Origin: Suilimivivens sp045586385
GTDB lineage: Bacteria > Bacillota > Clostridia > Lachnospirales > Lachnospiraceae
Length of the DNA: 64,000 nt
NCBI GenBank assembly: GCA_045586385.1
Contig: JAZNAE010000015.1
Span: forward strand, 20,434 to 84,433
Direction of reading: 5' to 3'
Made by a program: the position numbers and the translations under genes. A model generated the notes under the pieces. It did not search any database, was not told the origin of the DNA, and saw only the letters and a program-made list of their open reading frames with translations. Positions 14,274-23,269 of this stretch are shown one piece after another. Numbering within the stretch: the stretch's first letter is position 1; every line of letters starts with the position of its first letter.

Positions 14274-15281
14274 ATGGCAATCGTTGTAAGTAAAAACAGT
14301 AACTTAAATGACAATTTATGGAATGAGTGGTCCGATCAGCTTATCGCTGTATTGCAGGACACAGACACAGAAAAGAATGATGCAGACGAATTTGTGGACG
14401 CAGTCTTTAACGTAAAGAAATCCACAAAGTTCGGTGAAAAAGCAACCGGCTTAACAGAGTTCTCAGATTTTGAAATCGTTGGAGAAGGTGGCACAGCAGT
14501 GCAGGATGACTTGCAGGAAGGCTTTTCTAAGCTGATTGAACACAAGGCATTTATGAAGAAATTCGTATTAACTGCTGAAATGGCAGAAGATTCCGCTGTA
14601 GATATGATGAAAGCGAAAGCAGTAAACTTCGTAAATTCCTACAAGAGAAGCCGTGCACAGTATGCTTCCAACGCTTTAACAGCACAGGCAGCAACATTCA
14701 CTTTTGGACAGGCAAGCGGCCTTGACGCTACAACAGGCGATGGAAAGGCACTCTTTGCGGTAGATCATCCCGGAAAGAAAGACGGTGCGCCCGCACAGTC
14801 CAACGTATTCACAAACGCTTTCGGTACAACTTCCGAAATGCTCAACAGACTTGCAGTTATCGGTAGAAACTTCAAGAACAGTTCAGGCGTTCCTATGGGA
14901 TATACCTTTGATACAATCATCATCCCTTCTAACTGCTATGCACTTGAAGATACTATTAAGAAAATCATTAGAACAGATCTTATGGTTGGTTCACAGCTCA
15001 ATGACATCAACACACAGAAGGGCTTATGGAAACTCATTGTTGACCCGTTCTGGCAGGTGGAAGATGGTTCCGAGCCTTACATCTTAATGTCCTCACAGGC
15101 AAACAAAGAAATGCTCGGCAATTTATTCTTTGACAGAATCCCTCTGACAATGAAGGATGAAGTTGATATCGACACCCATAACTACATTTGGTCTGGTAGA
15201 GCAAGATTCTCCGCAGGATTCTCTAACTGGGCTCATGTGATCCTCGGTGGTGCAAATGAGGGTACAACTCTTACAGTGTAA
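14274..15281 (+). CDS. Major capsid (coat) protein
   Basis: 335 residues. Position after the scaffold, length, and the text ALFAVDHPGKK (near residue 165), followed by NRLAVIGRNFKNSSGVPMG and FDTIIIPSNCYALEDTIKKI, fit the HK97-fold coat family related to Mu gpT-like heads. The codon usage is smooth and the ribosome site AGAAGGAG is strong, as expected for the most abundant virion protein. No cleavage site or decoration domain is obvious. Confidence 0.85.
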   Translation: MAIVVSKNSNLNDNLWNEWSDQLIAVLQDTDTEKNDADEFVDAVFNVKKSTKFGEKATGLTEFSDFEIVGEGGTAVQDDLQEGFSKLIEHKAFMKKFVLTAEMAEDSAVDMMKAKAVNFVNSYKRSRAQYASNALTAQAATFTFGQASGLDATTGDGKALFAVDHPGKKDGAPAQSNVFTNAFGTTSEMLNRLAVIGRNFKNSSGVPMGYTFDTIIIPSNCYALEDTIKKIIRTDLMVGSQLNDINTQKGLWKLIVDPFWQVEDGSEPYILMSSQANKEMLGNLFFDRIPLTMKDEVDIDTHNYIWSGRARFSAGFSNWAHVILGGANEGTTLTV

Positions 15282-15295
15282 TGGGGGTGTAACTC

Positions 15296-15493
15296 ATGGC
15301 AGCTATCAAAAAAGGACTTAAAGCAGGCGATTACTTTGAGGACGGAGGAAAAAGTTATCGAATAACAGCGGTAAACGCTAACGGTACATACAATTCAATC
15401 CGCGAAGATAAAGTAGAGCCTGCAAAGAAAGCAACGACAAAAAAGACTGGCAAGGCAAAGTCTAGTGAAGTTGCTGTATCTGAAACAGAGTAA
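15296..15493 (+). CDS. Small phage head protein
   Basis: 65 residues behind GGGGGTGT. N-terminal KKGLKAGDYFEDGGKSYRIT followed by a lysine/threonine-rich tail (KKATTKKTGKAKSSEVAV). Short proteins with this start and basic tail commonly follow coat genes in Clostridia phages. Role unknown, perhaps head decoration or completion. Confidence 0.55.
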   Translation: MAAIKKGLKAGDYFEDGGKSYRITAVNANGTYNSIREDKVEPAKKATTKKTGKAKSSEVAVSETE

Positions 15494-15509
15494 AAAGTAA
15501 CTTGAGGGA

Positions 15510-15531
15510 GAAGGGGCTTTAATGCCCCTTC
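15510..15531 (+). terminator. Strong hairpin between capsid and head-completion genes
   Basis: GAAGGGGC (15,510-15,517) pairs exactly with GCCCCTTC (15,524-15,531) around TTTAAT, then CCTTTTAAGG. No full T-tract, so it may lower rather than stop read-through, or process the mRNA. Confidence 0.5.
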
Positions 15532-15551
15532 CCTTTTAAGGAGAAAAACGT

Positions 15552-16478
15552 ATGTATACATGGAAAGAGATTAAATTAACAGCATTGCAAAAGATGTTTG
15601 CAGCAGAGGGAAATCAGATACCGAATGACGAGTCTGTAACCGATTATATTGCAGGTATGCCGGCGGTGGCTAACGAAGCATTGCAACTTTTGGCGACTGC
15701 AGGAAAGTTCATAATTAGAAGTATAGATATCGCTCATAACCCGGTTAAAAATCTGTTAGAGGATGGCGAGAAAATATACGCACATGAACGTGGGAAAATG
15801 GAATTTATCGCCGATGGTGCAAGGTCAGCATATTTTGAATGTTTCGGAACGGGAACGTATAGAGTTCTCATAGACGAAGAAGAAATTTTGACGGGCGAAT
15901 TATTGAGCAAAAAAGGATATGCACCATATTCTATTTTAATTCCGAACCTGGAAGATAAAAAAGTGATTTTAGAAATTAACAGCAATTATCCTTTAGCAGT
16001 AAAGAATATTGCGTTATATTCTGCTGATTTTGAAACAGTAGAAGATATACAGCCATTTGCGGCAAAGGTGAGGTATGATTTGCGGAAACTTGCCCCGGAT
16101 TTCTATTCCTTGGAGTCTGAAAGCATCTTCTTTGAGGGAGAGAATGAGGAAGCAAGATATATTCAAACAACAGACTACTTCCAAGAAGGTGACAAAGTTC
16201 TTGTCTTGGATAGAAACACAACGGGTAATTTCAAGATTTATTACAAGGCATATCCACAGAAGATAACAGCCGAAACACTTGATTCAGAAGAACTTGCCAT
16301 TGATGATGAAGTCGCACCGTTAATACCGTTGTATATTGCTTCACAGTTATACAAGGATGATGATAATGGTATTGCAACATCGTATAGAAACGAATTTGAA
16401 GTAGCGTTTGAAAGGCTTATGAGAAACAATGCCGCACCTTCGGCAGAGAAATTCACAAGTGAAAGTGGGTGGATTTAA
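15552..16478 (+). CDS. Head-completion/adaptor-like protein
   Basis: 308 residues. The N-terminal 70 residues are helical (WKEIKLTALQKMFAAEGNQI, ESVTDYIAGMPAVANEALQL), as in head-tail connector proteins; the centre is beta-rich (YFECFGTGTYRVLIDEEEIL). The end has a helical segment (EVAPLIPLYIASQLYKDDDN). By position it matches the P22 gp4 slot, the first protein attached to the portal. Family assignment rests on location; TAATG overlap couples it to the next gene. Confidence 0.55.
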   Translation: MYTWKEIKLTALQKMFAAEGNQIPNDESVTDYIAGMPAVANEALQLLATAGKFIIRSIDIAHNPVKNLLEDGEKIYAHERGKMEFIADGARSAYFECFGTGTYRVLIDEEEILTGELLSKKGYAPYSILIPNLEDKKVILEINSNYPLAVKNIALYSADFETVEDIQPFAAKVRYDLRKLAPDFYSLESESIFFEGENEEARYIQTTDYFQEGDKVLVLDRNTTGNFKIYYKAYPQKITAETLDSEELAIDDEVAPLIPLYIASQLYKDDDNGIATSYRNEFEVAFERLMRNNAAPSAEKFTSESGWI

Positions 16479-18385
16479 TGACAACGTTCAAGGTTCCTTC
16501 CAGTCCGAGAAAGAGCATATTGACAATAGATGAATTTCTTGGTGTTGACTTTACTAATTCACCGGCAAACGTAGACATTAGAAAAAGCCCAAACGCCATT
16601 AATATGCTTCGTGATGTTCCGGGCAAGATACGCAAAAGTATGGGTTGGGAAATCGTAAAAGAGTATAAAGACGAAAATGACATCGGTCTTAAAATTAATG
16701 GCTACCATACCTTGAGAGGTGAAGAAACTTTTATAGTTCACGCAGGAACGAACATTTATCATGGTGACGAGTTGTTGTATTCAGATGCAAACAATGAAGT
16801 AAGTAAATCATGGCAGTTTGAAGATAGATTGTATATTGTGGACGGGAAAAAGTTGCTTGTGTATTACAAAGAGGAAATAGAAGAGGACGGGCAGACGATC
16901 ACAAAGCATATTGTTGAACCCGTAGAAAACAACGCATACACACCAACATTGACTATTTCCAAGGATCCGGAAGGTGGCGGTACAGCCTATGAGGATTTGA
17001 ACTTGTTAAATCCCGCTTTCACAGAAATGTTTCTCGGAAAAGAAAACGTGAAAGAATATTTCCTTTCATTTGATGGACTTGACGAAACACCGATTAAAGT
17101 AGAAGTAATGAACGCTGATGGTGAATTTGTCGAAAAAGTGCAAGGAACTGATTACACCGTAGACTATAGTGCGGGCATTATCACATTTATTAATGCACCG
17201 GGAGTCAGCCCGTTAAGCGGGGAAGATAATGTAAAGATTACAGCATACAGAACCGTTGAGGGATATTCGGACAGAATTAATAATTGTTCGTTTGGTACTT
17301 TGTTCGGTGTAAATGGTGCACTTGATAGATTATTCCTTAGTGGAAATCCGGATTATATTAATTACGATTGGTATTCCGCACAGTACGACCCTACATATTT
17401 TGAAGATACAGCATATGCGAAACTTGGTAGCGATTCAAGTGCGATTGTAGGATATTCTATAGTGTCAAATTATTTGGCGGCCCATAAAGACAACATGGAA
17501 AGGGACCAGAATATTATTTTGCGTCAAGGCGATTTACAAGAGAATGAACCCGTGTTCCGAATTGTAAATACATTACAGGGTGCGGGAGCAGTTGCAAAAA
17601 ACTCTTTTGCATATCTTGCGACAGAGCCACTTTTCCTTACCAACCTTGGCATATTCGCTGTTACAGCACAGGATATAACCGGTGAAAAATACGCACAGAA
17701 CAGAAGTTTTTTCTTGAACGGAAAACTGTTAGAAGAAGGCAACATGGAAAGTGCGTATGGTTTTGTTTATAAAGATATGTACTGGCTATGCTTAAATGAT
17801 GTGGCTTATATTCTTGATGGGTTGCAGCCGCTTATGACGGACAAGTCAATGCCGTATTCAACAAGACAGTATGCGGGATTTTACAGAACCAATGTACCGG
17901 CTAATATAATGTGGGAGCGTGACGGCGTACTTTATTTTGGAAGTAAAGACGGAAAGATTTGCCGTTTCCATACAGATAAAACAGCACTTGCATCTTACAA
18001 TGACAATGGCGAACCTATAGAAGCGGTATGGGAAACGCCTGACATTGACGGGGATTTGTTTTACAAAAACAAAACCTTGCGTTATATGGCGGTAAGATTA
18101 GAGAGTGCGATAGCAACGTCAATCAAAATATATGCTATGAAGCGTGGTATTTGGAACTTCATAAAGCATGATAATGCGGCAGGAAGGTATTTTTCATTTT
18201 CACAGCTTACATTCTCAAAACTCGGCTTTTCGGGTGACAAAACACAGAAAATATCAACCACAAAACTTCGCATTAAGAAGGTTGATAAATTTAGAATCCG
18301 GATAACGAATGACACTATAAACGAACCATTTGGAGTGTTCAACATGGCTTTTGAGTTTGTAGAAAGCGGAAATTATAAGGGGTGA
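16478..18385 (+). CDS. Large beta-rich tail hub-like protein (P22 gp10 position)
   Basis: 635 residues from ATG 16,478. Sequence is strand-rich with recurrent short patterns such as TIDEFLGVDFTNSP, LLVYYKEE, INNCSFGTLFGVNGALDRLF and NIMWERDGVLYFGSKDG, suggesting a beta-propeller or stacked-sheet body, as in tail hub/stabilisation proteins of short-tailed phages. The fourth gene after the coat, it probably seals the tail knob onto the adaptor. No enzyme motif is visible. Starts TAATG-overlapped with the previous gene. Confidence 0.55.
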   Translation: MTTFKVPSSPRKSILTIDEFLGVDFTNSPANVDIRKSPNAINMLRDVPGKIRKSMGWEIVKEYKDENDIGLKINGYHTLRGEETFIVHAGTNIYHGDELLYSDANNEVSKSWQFEDRLYIVDGKKLLVYYKEEIEEDGQTITKHIVEPVENNAYTPTLTISKDPEGGGTAYEDLNLLNPAFTEMFLGKENVKEYFLSFDGLDETPIKVEVMNADGEFVEKVQGTDYTVDYSAGIITFINAPGVSPLSGEDNVKITAYRTVEGYSDRINNCSFGTLFGVNGALDRLFLSGNPDYINYDWYSAQYDPTYFEDTAYAKLGSDSSAIVGYSIVSNYLAAHKDNMERDQNIILRQGDLQENEPVFRIVNTLQGAGAVAKNSFAYLATEPLFLTNLGIFAVTAQDITGEKYAQNRSFFLNGKLLEEGNMESAYGFVYKDMYWLCLNDVAYILDGLQPLMTDKSMPYSTRQYAGFYRTNVPANIMWERDGVLYFGSKDGKICRFHTDKTALASYNDNGEPIEAVWETPDIDGDLFYKNKTLRYMAVRLESAIATSIKIYAMKRGIWNFIKHDNAAGRYFSFSQLTFSKLGFSGDKTQKISTTKLRIKKVDKFRIRITNDTINEPFGVFNMAFEFVESGNYKG

Positions 18386-18390
18386 TTAAG

Positions 18391-19218
18391 ATGGGATTTA
18401 CAAGAATTACAGATGATGATACTCAAAACAGAGGTGTTATAGGTTTGCCCGATACACCAAACTATTCCACGGCAGAAATGCAGGAAAAATTTGACGAACT
18501 CGCTCTTGCGGTTATTATTCCTAAAATCAATAATCTAATAAGCGAATTAGAAGGTATGTCAGCGGCACTTAGTTTAGGAATAACGGTTCCGGAGGGACTT
18601 ACAGCAGATAGCAATTTGCAGTCCGTAATTGACACGATATATGACCTTTTGGCAGGGGTTGGAGCAGCAGAACACTCTCACGATAACAAGGCTACTCTTG
18701 ACACGATAACAGATGCATTGATAAAAGGTTTGGAAGATATCGCGGTATCACTTGCAGGAATAACCGGGGTAACAAATAGCGTTAATGGTAGTGCAACAGA
18801 ACTTGTTACAGCAAAAGCGGTTGCCGATTATGTGCAGGTACTCGGTGGCGGCGATATGACAAGAGCAATCTACGATTCTAATTTAGACGGAATTGTTGAC
18901 GATGCAGAGAAGTTGGGCGGTGAATTACCATCATATTATCAATCTGCAACCGATGAAAGGCTTATAACCGCAGCAAAAACTATTGTTGATGCAATTAACG
19001 AACTCGCTAGAAAAAGTGCAGATGTGCTTGATACGGCAGAAGAAATCAAGGCAAATACAAGCAACGGCAAAGCCGCAGGTGCAATCGGTGTAAAGGAATT
19101 GTTTAATGAAGCGGGTAATAACTCTTATTATGATGAAGATACCGAAACGTTGTATATCCAAGGTGGCACATCAAACTATACTTATGACAGTGAAACAGAA
19201 ACACTGTATATAGGTTAG
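18391..19218 (+). CDS. Tail needle/fibre-like protein
   Basis: 275 residues. ATG 18,391 is chosen because AAGGGG ends eight bases before it; a GTG at 18,382 overlaps the site. The start MGFTRITDDDTQNRGVIGLP is followed by a collagen-free helical coiled stretch and Ala/Ser-rich segments; the end has two copies of YDxxTETLYI (YYDEDTETLYI, TYDSETETLYI). This repeated C-terminal motif is found at the ends of phage tail fibres. Position before the receptor-binding proteins supports a fibre or needle role. Confidence 0.55.
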   Translation: MGFTRITDDDTQNRGVIGLPDTPNYSTAEMQEKFDELALAVIIPKINNLISELEGMSAALSLGITVPEGLTADSNLQSVIDTIYDLLAGVGAAEHSHDNKATLDTITDALIKGLEDIAVSLAGITGVTNSVNGSATELVTAKAVADYVQVLGGGDMTRAIYDSNLDGIVDDAEKLGGELPSYYQSATDERLITAAKTIVDAINELARKSADVLDTAEEIKANTSNGKAAGAIGVKELFNEAGNNSYYDEDTETLYIQGGTSNYTYDSETETLYIG

Positions 19219-19229
19219 GAGGTGCTGAC

Positions 19230-20282
19230 ATGGGAACTATTAAAATCGGTTCTGTTTCTGAATTAAAAGGAATTACTATTAGCCCTAGTGTTGTTTTGTT
19301 TAATGGAAATAATGTTCAAGAATTAAAGCACGGTGAAACTGTAATATGGACTAATTCAAAACCTTTAATACCTGTTATGACAAGTAATACAAGTCCGTAT
19401 GGTGTAGCAAGTGCTAGTAGTGCTAACAGTAGTTATCCAGCATATAAGGCTTTTGACAATAACGACTCTACATATTGGTTACACGCAAATGCAGGAAGTA
19501 TTAGTAATCAGTGGATAATGTATAAATTTGAAAGTCCAGTACAAGCAAGCAAGTTTGACATCAAGTGGGTTAAACCATATGTTGCGTCTGTTAGTTATAA
19601 AATTCAAGGCTCAAACGACAATTCAGAATGGCATGATTTGACAGATAATATAACTACAATTAATGATGTTGAAAACGAAACGTTAAATAATAATACAGCA
19701 TATCTGTATTATAGACTATATATAAATAGTCAAACTTCTTCGCCTAGTAGTGCAAACTGTGGAGAACTTTCAACATTCCAATTATACGGCAAACAGCTTA
19801 AAGGCTTAATCCCTAACATGACGAGCAATACAACTCCGAGTGGTGTGGTAAGTGCTAGTAGTGTTCAAGGAAGTAACTACGAGGCATATAAAGCCGTAAC
19901 TGGCAATAATACTACGTTTTGGGGTTCTTCATATGGTGATGGAGTAGGTGGTTGGTGGGAGTATGATTTCCAACGTGAAATCGTACCAAAAGCATTTAGA
20001 TTTAATCCATTAACATACAATAAAAACTCTACTATAACATTTAAGGTGCAATTATATGATGAAAACCTCGGTTCTTGGGTTGATGCTTGTTCAGAACAAA
20101 CAATATCGACCAGTAACGCGGTTACTTACGCCGGAGAGTATTCATGTAATGCGTTTGTTATGCTCACCAATACTTTTAAAACAACACGTGTGAGATATTA
20201 TCAGACAAGTACTACATATTATGGCGGTGGCAACACGGAAAATGCAATCGCAAACTTGGGTGCTGTGCAGATATACAGTTAG
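19230..20282 (+). CDS. Receptor-binding protein with two F5/8C-like domains
   Basis: 350 residues, behind AGGAGGTG. Two domains start with matching patterns: MTSNTSPYGVASASS (residue 50) with YPAYKAFDNNDSTYW, and MTSNTTPSGVVSASS (residue 200) with YEAYKAVTGNNTTFW, each continuing into a WxxYxF strand. This is the discoidin (F5/8 type C) fold used by phages and secreted bacterial proteins to hold glycans. It probably recognises the cell surface as a tail fibre or tip. Duplicate domains give avidity. Confidence 0.75.
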   Translation: MGTIKIGSVSELKGITISPSVVLFNGNNVQELKHGETVIWTNSKPLIPVMTSNTSPYGVASASSANSSYPAYKAFDNNDSTYWLHANAGSISNQWIMYKFESPVQASKFDIKWVKPYVASVSYKIQGSNDNSEWHDLTDNITTINDVENETLNNNTAYLYYRLYINSQTSSPSSANCGELSTFQLYGKQLKGLIPNMTSNTTPSGVVSASSVQGSNYEAYKAVTGNNTTFWGSSYGDGVGGWWEYDFQREIVPKAFRFNPLTYNKNSTITFKVQLYDENLGSWVDACSEQTISTSNAVTYAGEYSCNAFVMLTNTFKTTRVRYYQTSTTYYGGGNTENAIANLGAVQIYS

Positions 20283-20340
20283 TTTACGGTGCTGACAAAT
20301 AAATACAATATGCCGGATTTGCCGGAGAAAGGAAAATAAA

Positions 20341-20874
20341 ATGCTTAATTTACAATATGTAAATGATACAGAAAATCATGAAGTATCATTCGATATAATT
20401 AATCAGAACATAGTCCAAATCAAAGGCAACATGCCGGTAAAAACTAACGGATTTATTCTGACAAGAATAGGAAACCCCGAAGCGTTTACGGGAGACTATT
20501 CTGATTATGTTACCGTATACAAAGAAATTGACGGCGGTGTGCAGTTCAGCAATGACGGTTCTGCTTATGCAGAGCCTATACCGGTAGTAAATTTCCGGGC
20601 CAACGGCGGCGGCACACTGGACGGAGATACAGTGCAGGAGGTGAAACGTTATGAGGATTTAATTATCCCTACGCCCGTGGCGTATGAAGATTACGAATTT
20701 ACACAGTGGTCCCCTGGAATACCGGTAATTGGAGATGTTGAGGGAAACAAGACATTTGTTGCAATTTTTACAAGCACTCTTCCCGTTCCCGATCCGGAAC
20801 CTACTTTAGAGGAAAGAGTTGCGATTGTAGAAGAAGATATCCAAAAAATTAACAACGCGATAGGAGGTATTTAA
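20341..20874 (+). CDS. Tail-associated protein with InlB-type B-repeat
   Basis: 177 residues. The first 85 residues (YSDYVTVYKEIDGGVQFSND) fit a phage baseplate/fibre N-terminal domain. Residues 90-145 read VNFRANGGGTLDGDTVQEVK and YEDYEFTQWSP, which is a Listeria/Bacteroides InlB B-repeat (beta-grasp). A final helix (LEERVAIVEEDIQKINNAI) suggests trimerisation. Likely a cell-surface-binding virion component next to the F5/8C protein. Confidence 0.65.
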   Translation: MLNLQYVNDTENHEVSFDIINQNIVQIKGNMPVKTNGFILTRIGNPEAFTGDYSDYVTVYKEIDGGVQFSNDGSAYAEPIPVVNFRANGGGTLDGDTVQEVKRYEDLIIPTPVAYEDYEFTQWSPGIPVIGDVEGNKTFVAIFTSTLPVPDPEPTLEERVAIVEEDIQKINNAIGGI

Positions 20875-20875
20875 C

Positions 20876-21307
20876 ATGGGGCATATTGAAGATAGAAACA
20901 TCAAACGGCTTGCGGCTATGTTTTCGCAGGCAAGAATTAACAGTGCCGATAATACGGACGAACAGGCTTTAGAGGTGCAAAGCCTTTATCCGAACTGGGA
21001 AGAACTTGCAGAGGGAACGGAGTTAAAGACTGGAAGTAGAGTGAATTACAAAGATGTTCTTTACAATGTTTTAATGACACACAAAAAACAGAAAATGTGG
21101 ACTCCGGAAGATGCACCGTCCTTGTTTGCGAAAGTCCTTATACCCGAACCGAGCGTTATCCCCGAATGGGAACAGCCTACATCGACAAACGGATATATGA
21201 CTGGCGATAAAGTAACGCATAAAGAGAAAACTTGGGAATCCCTTGTTGACAACAACGTGTGGGAACCCGGTGCGGTAGGAACAGAGTCACTTTGGAAAGA
21301 AGTATAA
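20876..21307 (+). CDS. Tail protein with CBM5/12-like carbohydrate-binding modules
   Basis: 143 residues, starting one base after the previous stop. The repeated pattern YPNWEELAEGTELKTGSRVN, YKDVLYNVLMTHKK, and WEQPTSTNGYMTGDKVTHKE, WESLVDNNVWEPG is the aromatic-rich CBM5/12 chitin/peptidoglycan-binding fold. Likely anchors the virion to wall sugars together with the two preceding proteins. Terminator follows. Confidence 0.65.
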   Translation: MGHIEDRNIKRLAAMFSQARINSADNTDEQALEVQSLYPNWEELAEGTELKTGSRVNYKDVLYNVLMTHKKQKMWTPEDAPSLFAKVLIPEPSVIPEWEQPTSTNGYMTGDKVTHKEKTWESLVDNNVWEPGAVGTESLWKEV

Positions 21308-21312
21308 AACAA

Positions 21313-21342
21313 AGAGCCATGCACTTAATTGTGCGTGGCTCT
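21313..21342 (+). terminator. Terminator-like hairpin
   Basis: AGAGCCATGCAC (21,313-21,324) pairs with GTGCGTGGCTCT (21,331-21,342) over 12 positions with one mismatch pair; a short T/A stretch follows. It divides the adhesion genes from the lysis genes. Confidence 0.6.
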
Positions 21343-21373
21343 AATTATTTGATAACAAGAGAGGGAACGTAAA

Positions 21374-21703
21374 ATGATAATCGAATACATACAAGCAAAT
21401 TGGGTAGAGTGGCTTTTTGGTGCCGCTATAGCGGTATTAGGGTTTCTTTATCGCCACGTAGTAAAGCAGTTAAAAGAAGAACGCCGCAAAAATGAAGCGT
21501 TAATGTTAGGGGTACAAAGCCTTTTGAGGGAAAGTATAGTGGGGAATTACAACAAATACCATGACAAGGAATATTGCCCCATATATGCGAAAGAATCAAT
21601 TAAGAAAGTGTACGAAGCGTATCACAATTTAGGCGGCAACGATGTAGCAACAAGGTTGTATGAGAAACTTCTTGATATGCCGGAGGAAAAGCAGGATGTT
21701 TAA
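21374..21703 (+). CDS. Holin-like/membrane phage protein
   Basis: 109 residues, with an N-terminal membrane helix (WVEWLFGAAIAVLGFLYRHV), followed by a charged cytosolic helix (KQLKEERRKNEALMLGVQS). The single-span layout with a short coil suits the holin or antiholin class in Firmicute lysis modules. Overlaps the next gene by 8 bases. Confidence 0.55.
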   Translation: MIIEYIQANWVEWLFGAAIAVLGFLYRHVVKQLKEERRKNEALMLGVQSLLRESIVGNYNKYHDKEYCPIYAKESIKKVYEAYHNLGGNDVATRLYEKLLDMPEEKQDV

Positions 21704-21962
21704 GCGAAGAAAGAGTTTTCAAGATAGGCTCTATTGGATGAATTTAAAGTTTGCGTGGATATTTACTTGTGCGTGTTTATTCTTAAATGCTGTTAGCGGA
21801 TATTTGGGTGTATATGATTTATCCATTATTACATACGGACTTCCGGTAGTGTGGGGAGAAGTAAGTATACACACTGGTTTCATTGTATGGAAAGCAAAGG
21901 TAGAAAACTGCAGAAAGTACAAAGATGTAAACAGATTATCAGAACTTGAAAGCGAGGTATAG
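21696..21962 (+). CDS. Holin-like membrane protein
   Basis: 88 residues from ATG 21,696 (GGAGG site upstream). Two hydrophobic helices (LKFAWIFTCACLFLNAVSGY, then LSIITYGLPVVWGEVSIHTG) with a basic start RRKSFQDRLYW. A typical class II holin layout in a lysis module; not assigned to a named family. Confidence 0.55.
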   Translation: MFKRRKSFQDRLYWMNLKFAWIFTCACLFLNAVSGYLGVYDLSIITYGLPVVWGEVSIHTGFIVWKAKVENCRKYKDVNRLSELESEV

Positions 21963-21965
21963 AGT

Positions 21966-22364
21966 ATGAATTGGTTAATTGATAATTGGTATTTAGTGAT
22001 TAGTGGAATTGCTTGTTTGGCATTTGTCGCATATTGCTTATATGTGTTTTTTGAAATGCCTACGGACAAACAGAAAGCAAAGGTAAAAGAGTGGCTTGTA
22101 TGGGCGTGTATCGAAGCAGAAAAGGCATTACAGAGCGGCACCGGGCAGCTGAAACTCCGTCAAGTATACAATATGTTTTGTGCGGTTCCTGCATTTACAT
22201 GGGTAGCAAAGATTATCTCATTTGAATTGTTTTCAGATTGGGTGTCAGATGCACTTGTAACCGTAAAGACAATGCTTGTTAACAACAAATCACTAGCAGA
22301 TTATGTTTACGGAGATAATGCAGAAGAAGAGGTTAAAAAAATCAAAGAGCAGTTGGGAGCGTAG
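21966..22364 (+). CDS. Phage holin, LLH-like
   Basis: 132 residues. One N-terminal membrane helix (WYLVISGIACLAFVAYCLYV), then KVKEWLVWACIEAEKALQSG and TGQLKLRQVYNMF, matching the LLH-type phage holin pattern of a Trp-Val-x-x-Ala helix with Glu-Lys and a Gly-Lys/Arg element. It should open the membrane for the lysin at 22,472-23,251. Located three bases after the previous stop. Confidence 0.6.
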   Translation: MNWLIDNWYLVISGIACLAFVAYCLYVFFEMPTDKQKAKVKEWLVWACIEAEKALQSGTGQLKLRQVYNMFCAVPAFTWVAKIISFELFSDWVSDALVTVKTMLVNNKSLADYVYGDNAEEEVKKIKEQLGA

Positions 22365-22367
22365 CAA

Positions 22368-22463
22368 ATGAGAATCATTAAAAATATTGGTTGGTTTTGG
22401 TTGTTTGTTTTTATGTGGTTTATCTCAATGCTATGCTCGTCTGACAATTCAGAAGTTGGATAG
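22368..22463 (+). CDS. Very small membrane peptide
   Basis: 31 residues (MRIIKNIGWFWLFVFMWFIS at the start) with one Trp/Phe-rich helix and a short acidic tail. It starts three bases after the LLH-like holin stop and ends nine bases before the lysin. Too short for a family, but its hydrophobic core and tight location suggest a lysis accessory peptide. Confidence 0.45.
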   Translation: MRIIKNIGWFWLFVFMWFISMLCSSDNSEVG

Positions 22464-22471
22464 GAGGAAAC

Positions 22472-23251
22472 ATGAAAGGAATAGACGTATCTTATCATCA
22501 AGGTGCAATAGATTGGAAAAAAGTAGCAAAGACAGACATTGAATTTGTAATCATCCGTGCAGGGTATGGAAAAAGTACAGTAGACAAAAAGTTTTTGGAT
22601 AACATAAAAGGTGCTATTGGTGCCGGACTTAAAATCGGTATTTATTGGTTTATATACGCAAAAAACGAAGCGGAAGTAATTGCAAATGCCGAAATGTGCG
22701 ATAAGACGATAAGACAATACAAAGAACACATAACAATGAAGGTTGCCGCCGATTGGGAATATGACTCTGATACAAATTCACAAAAGAACGGAGTAATTCA
22801 AACAAAAGAGAGCAGAACAAAGTTTGTTCGTATTTTCTTGGAGCATTTAAAAAACAAAGGGTACGAAGTTTGCAATTATGCAAACCCAGATTATTTAAAA
22901 AGTAAATTTGGAGATTTGAGCGAATATCCTTTATGGCTTGCACGATACTCTGACAAGATGGGAGATTACAACGCATGGATGTGGCAGTATTCCTCTACCG
23001 GCAAGGTTCCGGGCATAAACGGAAACGTTGATATGAATATCTGCTATGGAAATGTTGAAGAAAGAGTACAGTATTATCCCGTACCAAAATTCACATTAAT
23101 AGACCACTTGGAAAAAATAGGTGTAGATAGTTCCTTTGCAAACAGAAAGAAGATTGCAGAGAAGAACAACATAAAAGGGTACATAGGAACGGAAGTTCAA
23201 AATATAAAAATGCTTGATTTGTTATTAAGCGGAAAACTAATAAAACTTTAA
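22472..23251 (+). CDS. GH25 lysozyme (phage endolysin)
   Basis: 259 residues. Catalytic GH25 domain at 1-190: GIDVSYHQG (Asp5), VIIRAGYGKS, and ADWEYD with Asp94 and Glu96 as the catalytic acid pair, followed by WLARYSDKMG and MWQYSSTGKVPGINGNVDMN. The C-terminal about 55 residues (LIDHLEKIGVDSSFANRKKI, NNIKGYIGTEVQNIKMLDL) are a cell-wall-binding tail often found in Clostridia prophage lysins. It cleaves peptidoglycan between N-acetylmuramic acid and N-acetylglucosamine. Behind AGGAGG. No signal peptide, so release depends on the holins. Confidence 0.88.
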   Translation: MKGIDVSYHQGAIDWKKVAKTDIEFVIIRAGYGKSTVDKKFLDNIKGAIGAGLKIGIYWFIYAKNEAEVIANAEMCDKTIRQYKEHITMKVAADWEYDSDTNSQKNGVIQTKESRTKFVRIFLEHLKNKGYEVCNYANPDYLKSKFGDLSEYPLWLARYSDKMGDYNAWMWQYSSTGKVPGINGNVDMNICYGNVEERVQYYPVPKFTLIDHLEKIGVDSSFANRKKIAEKNNIKGYIGTEVQNIKMLDLLLSGKLIKL

Positions 23252-23269
23252 TGTATAAGGAGGTACATA

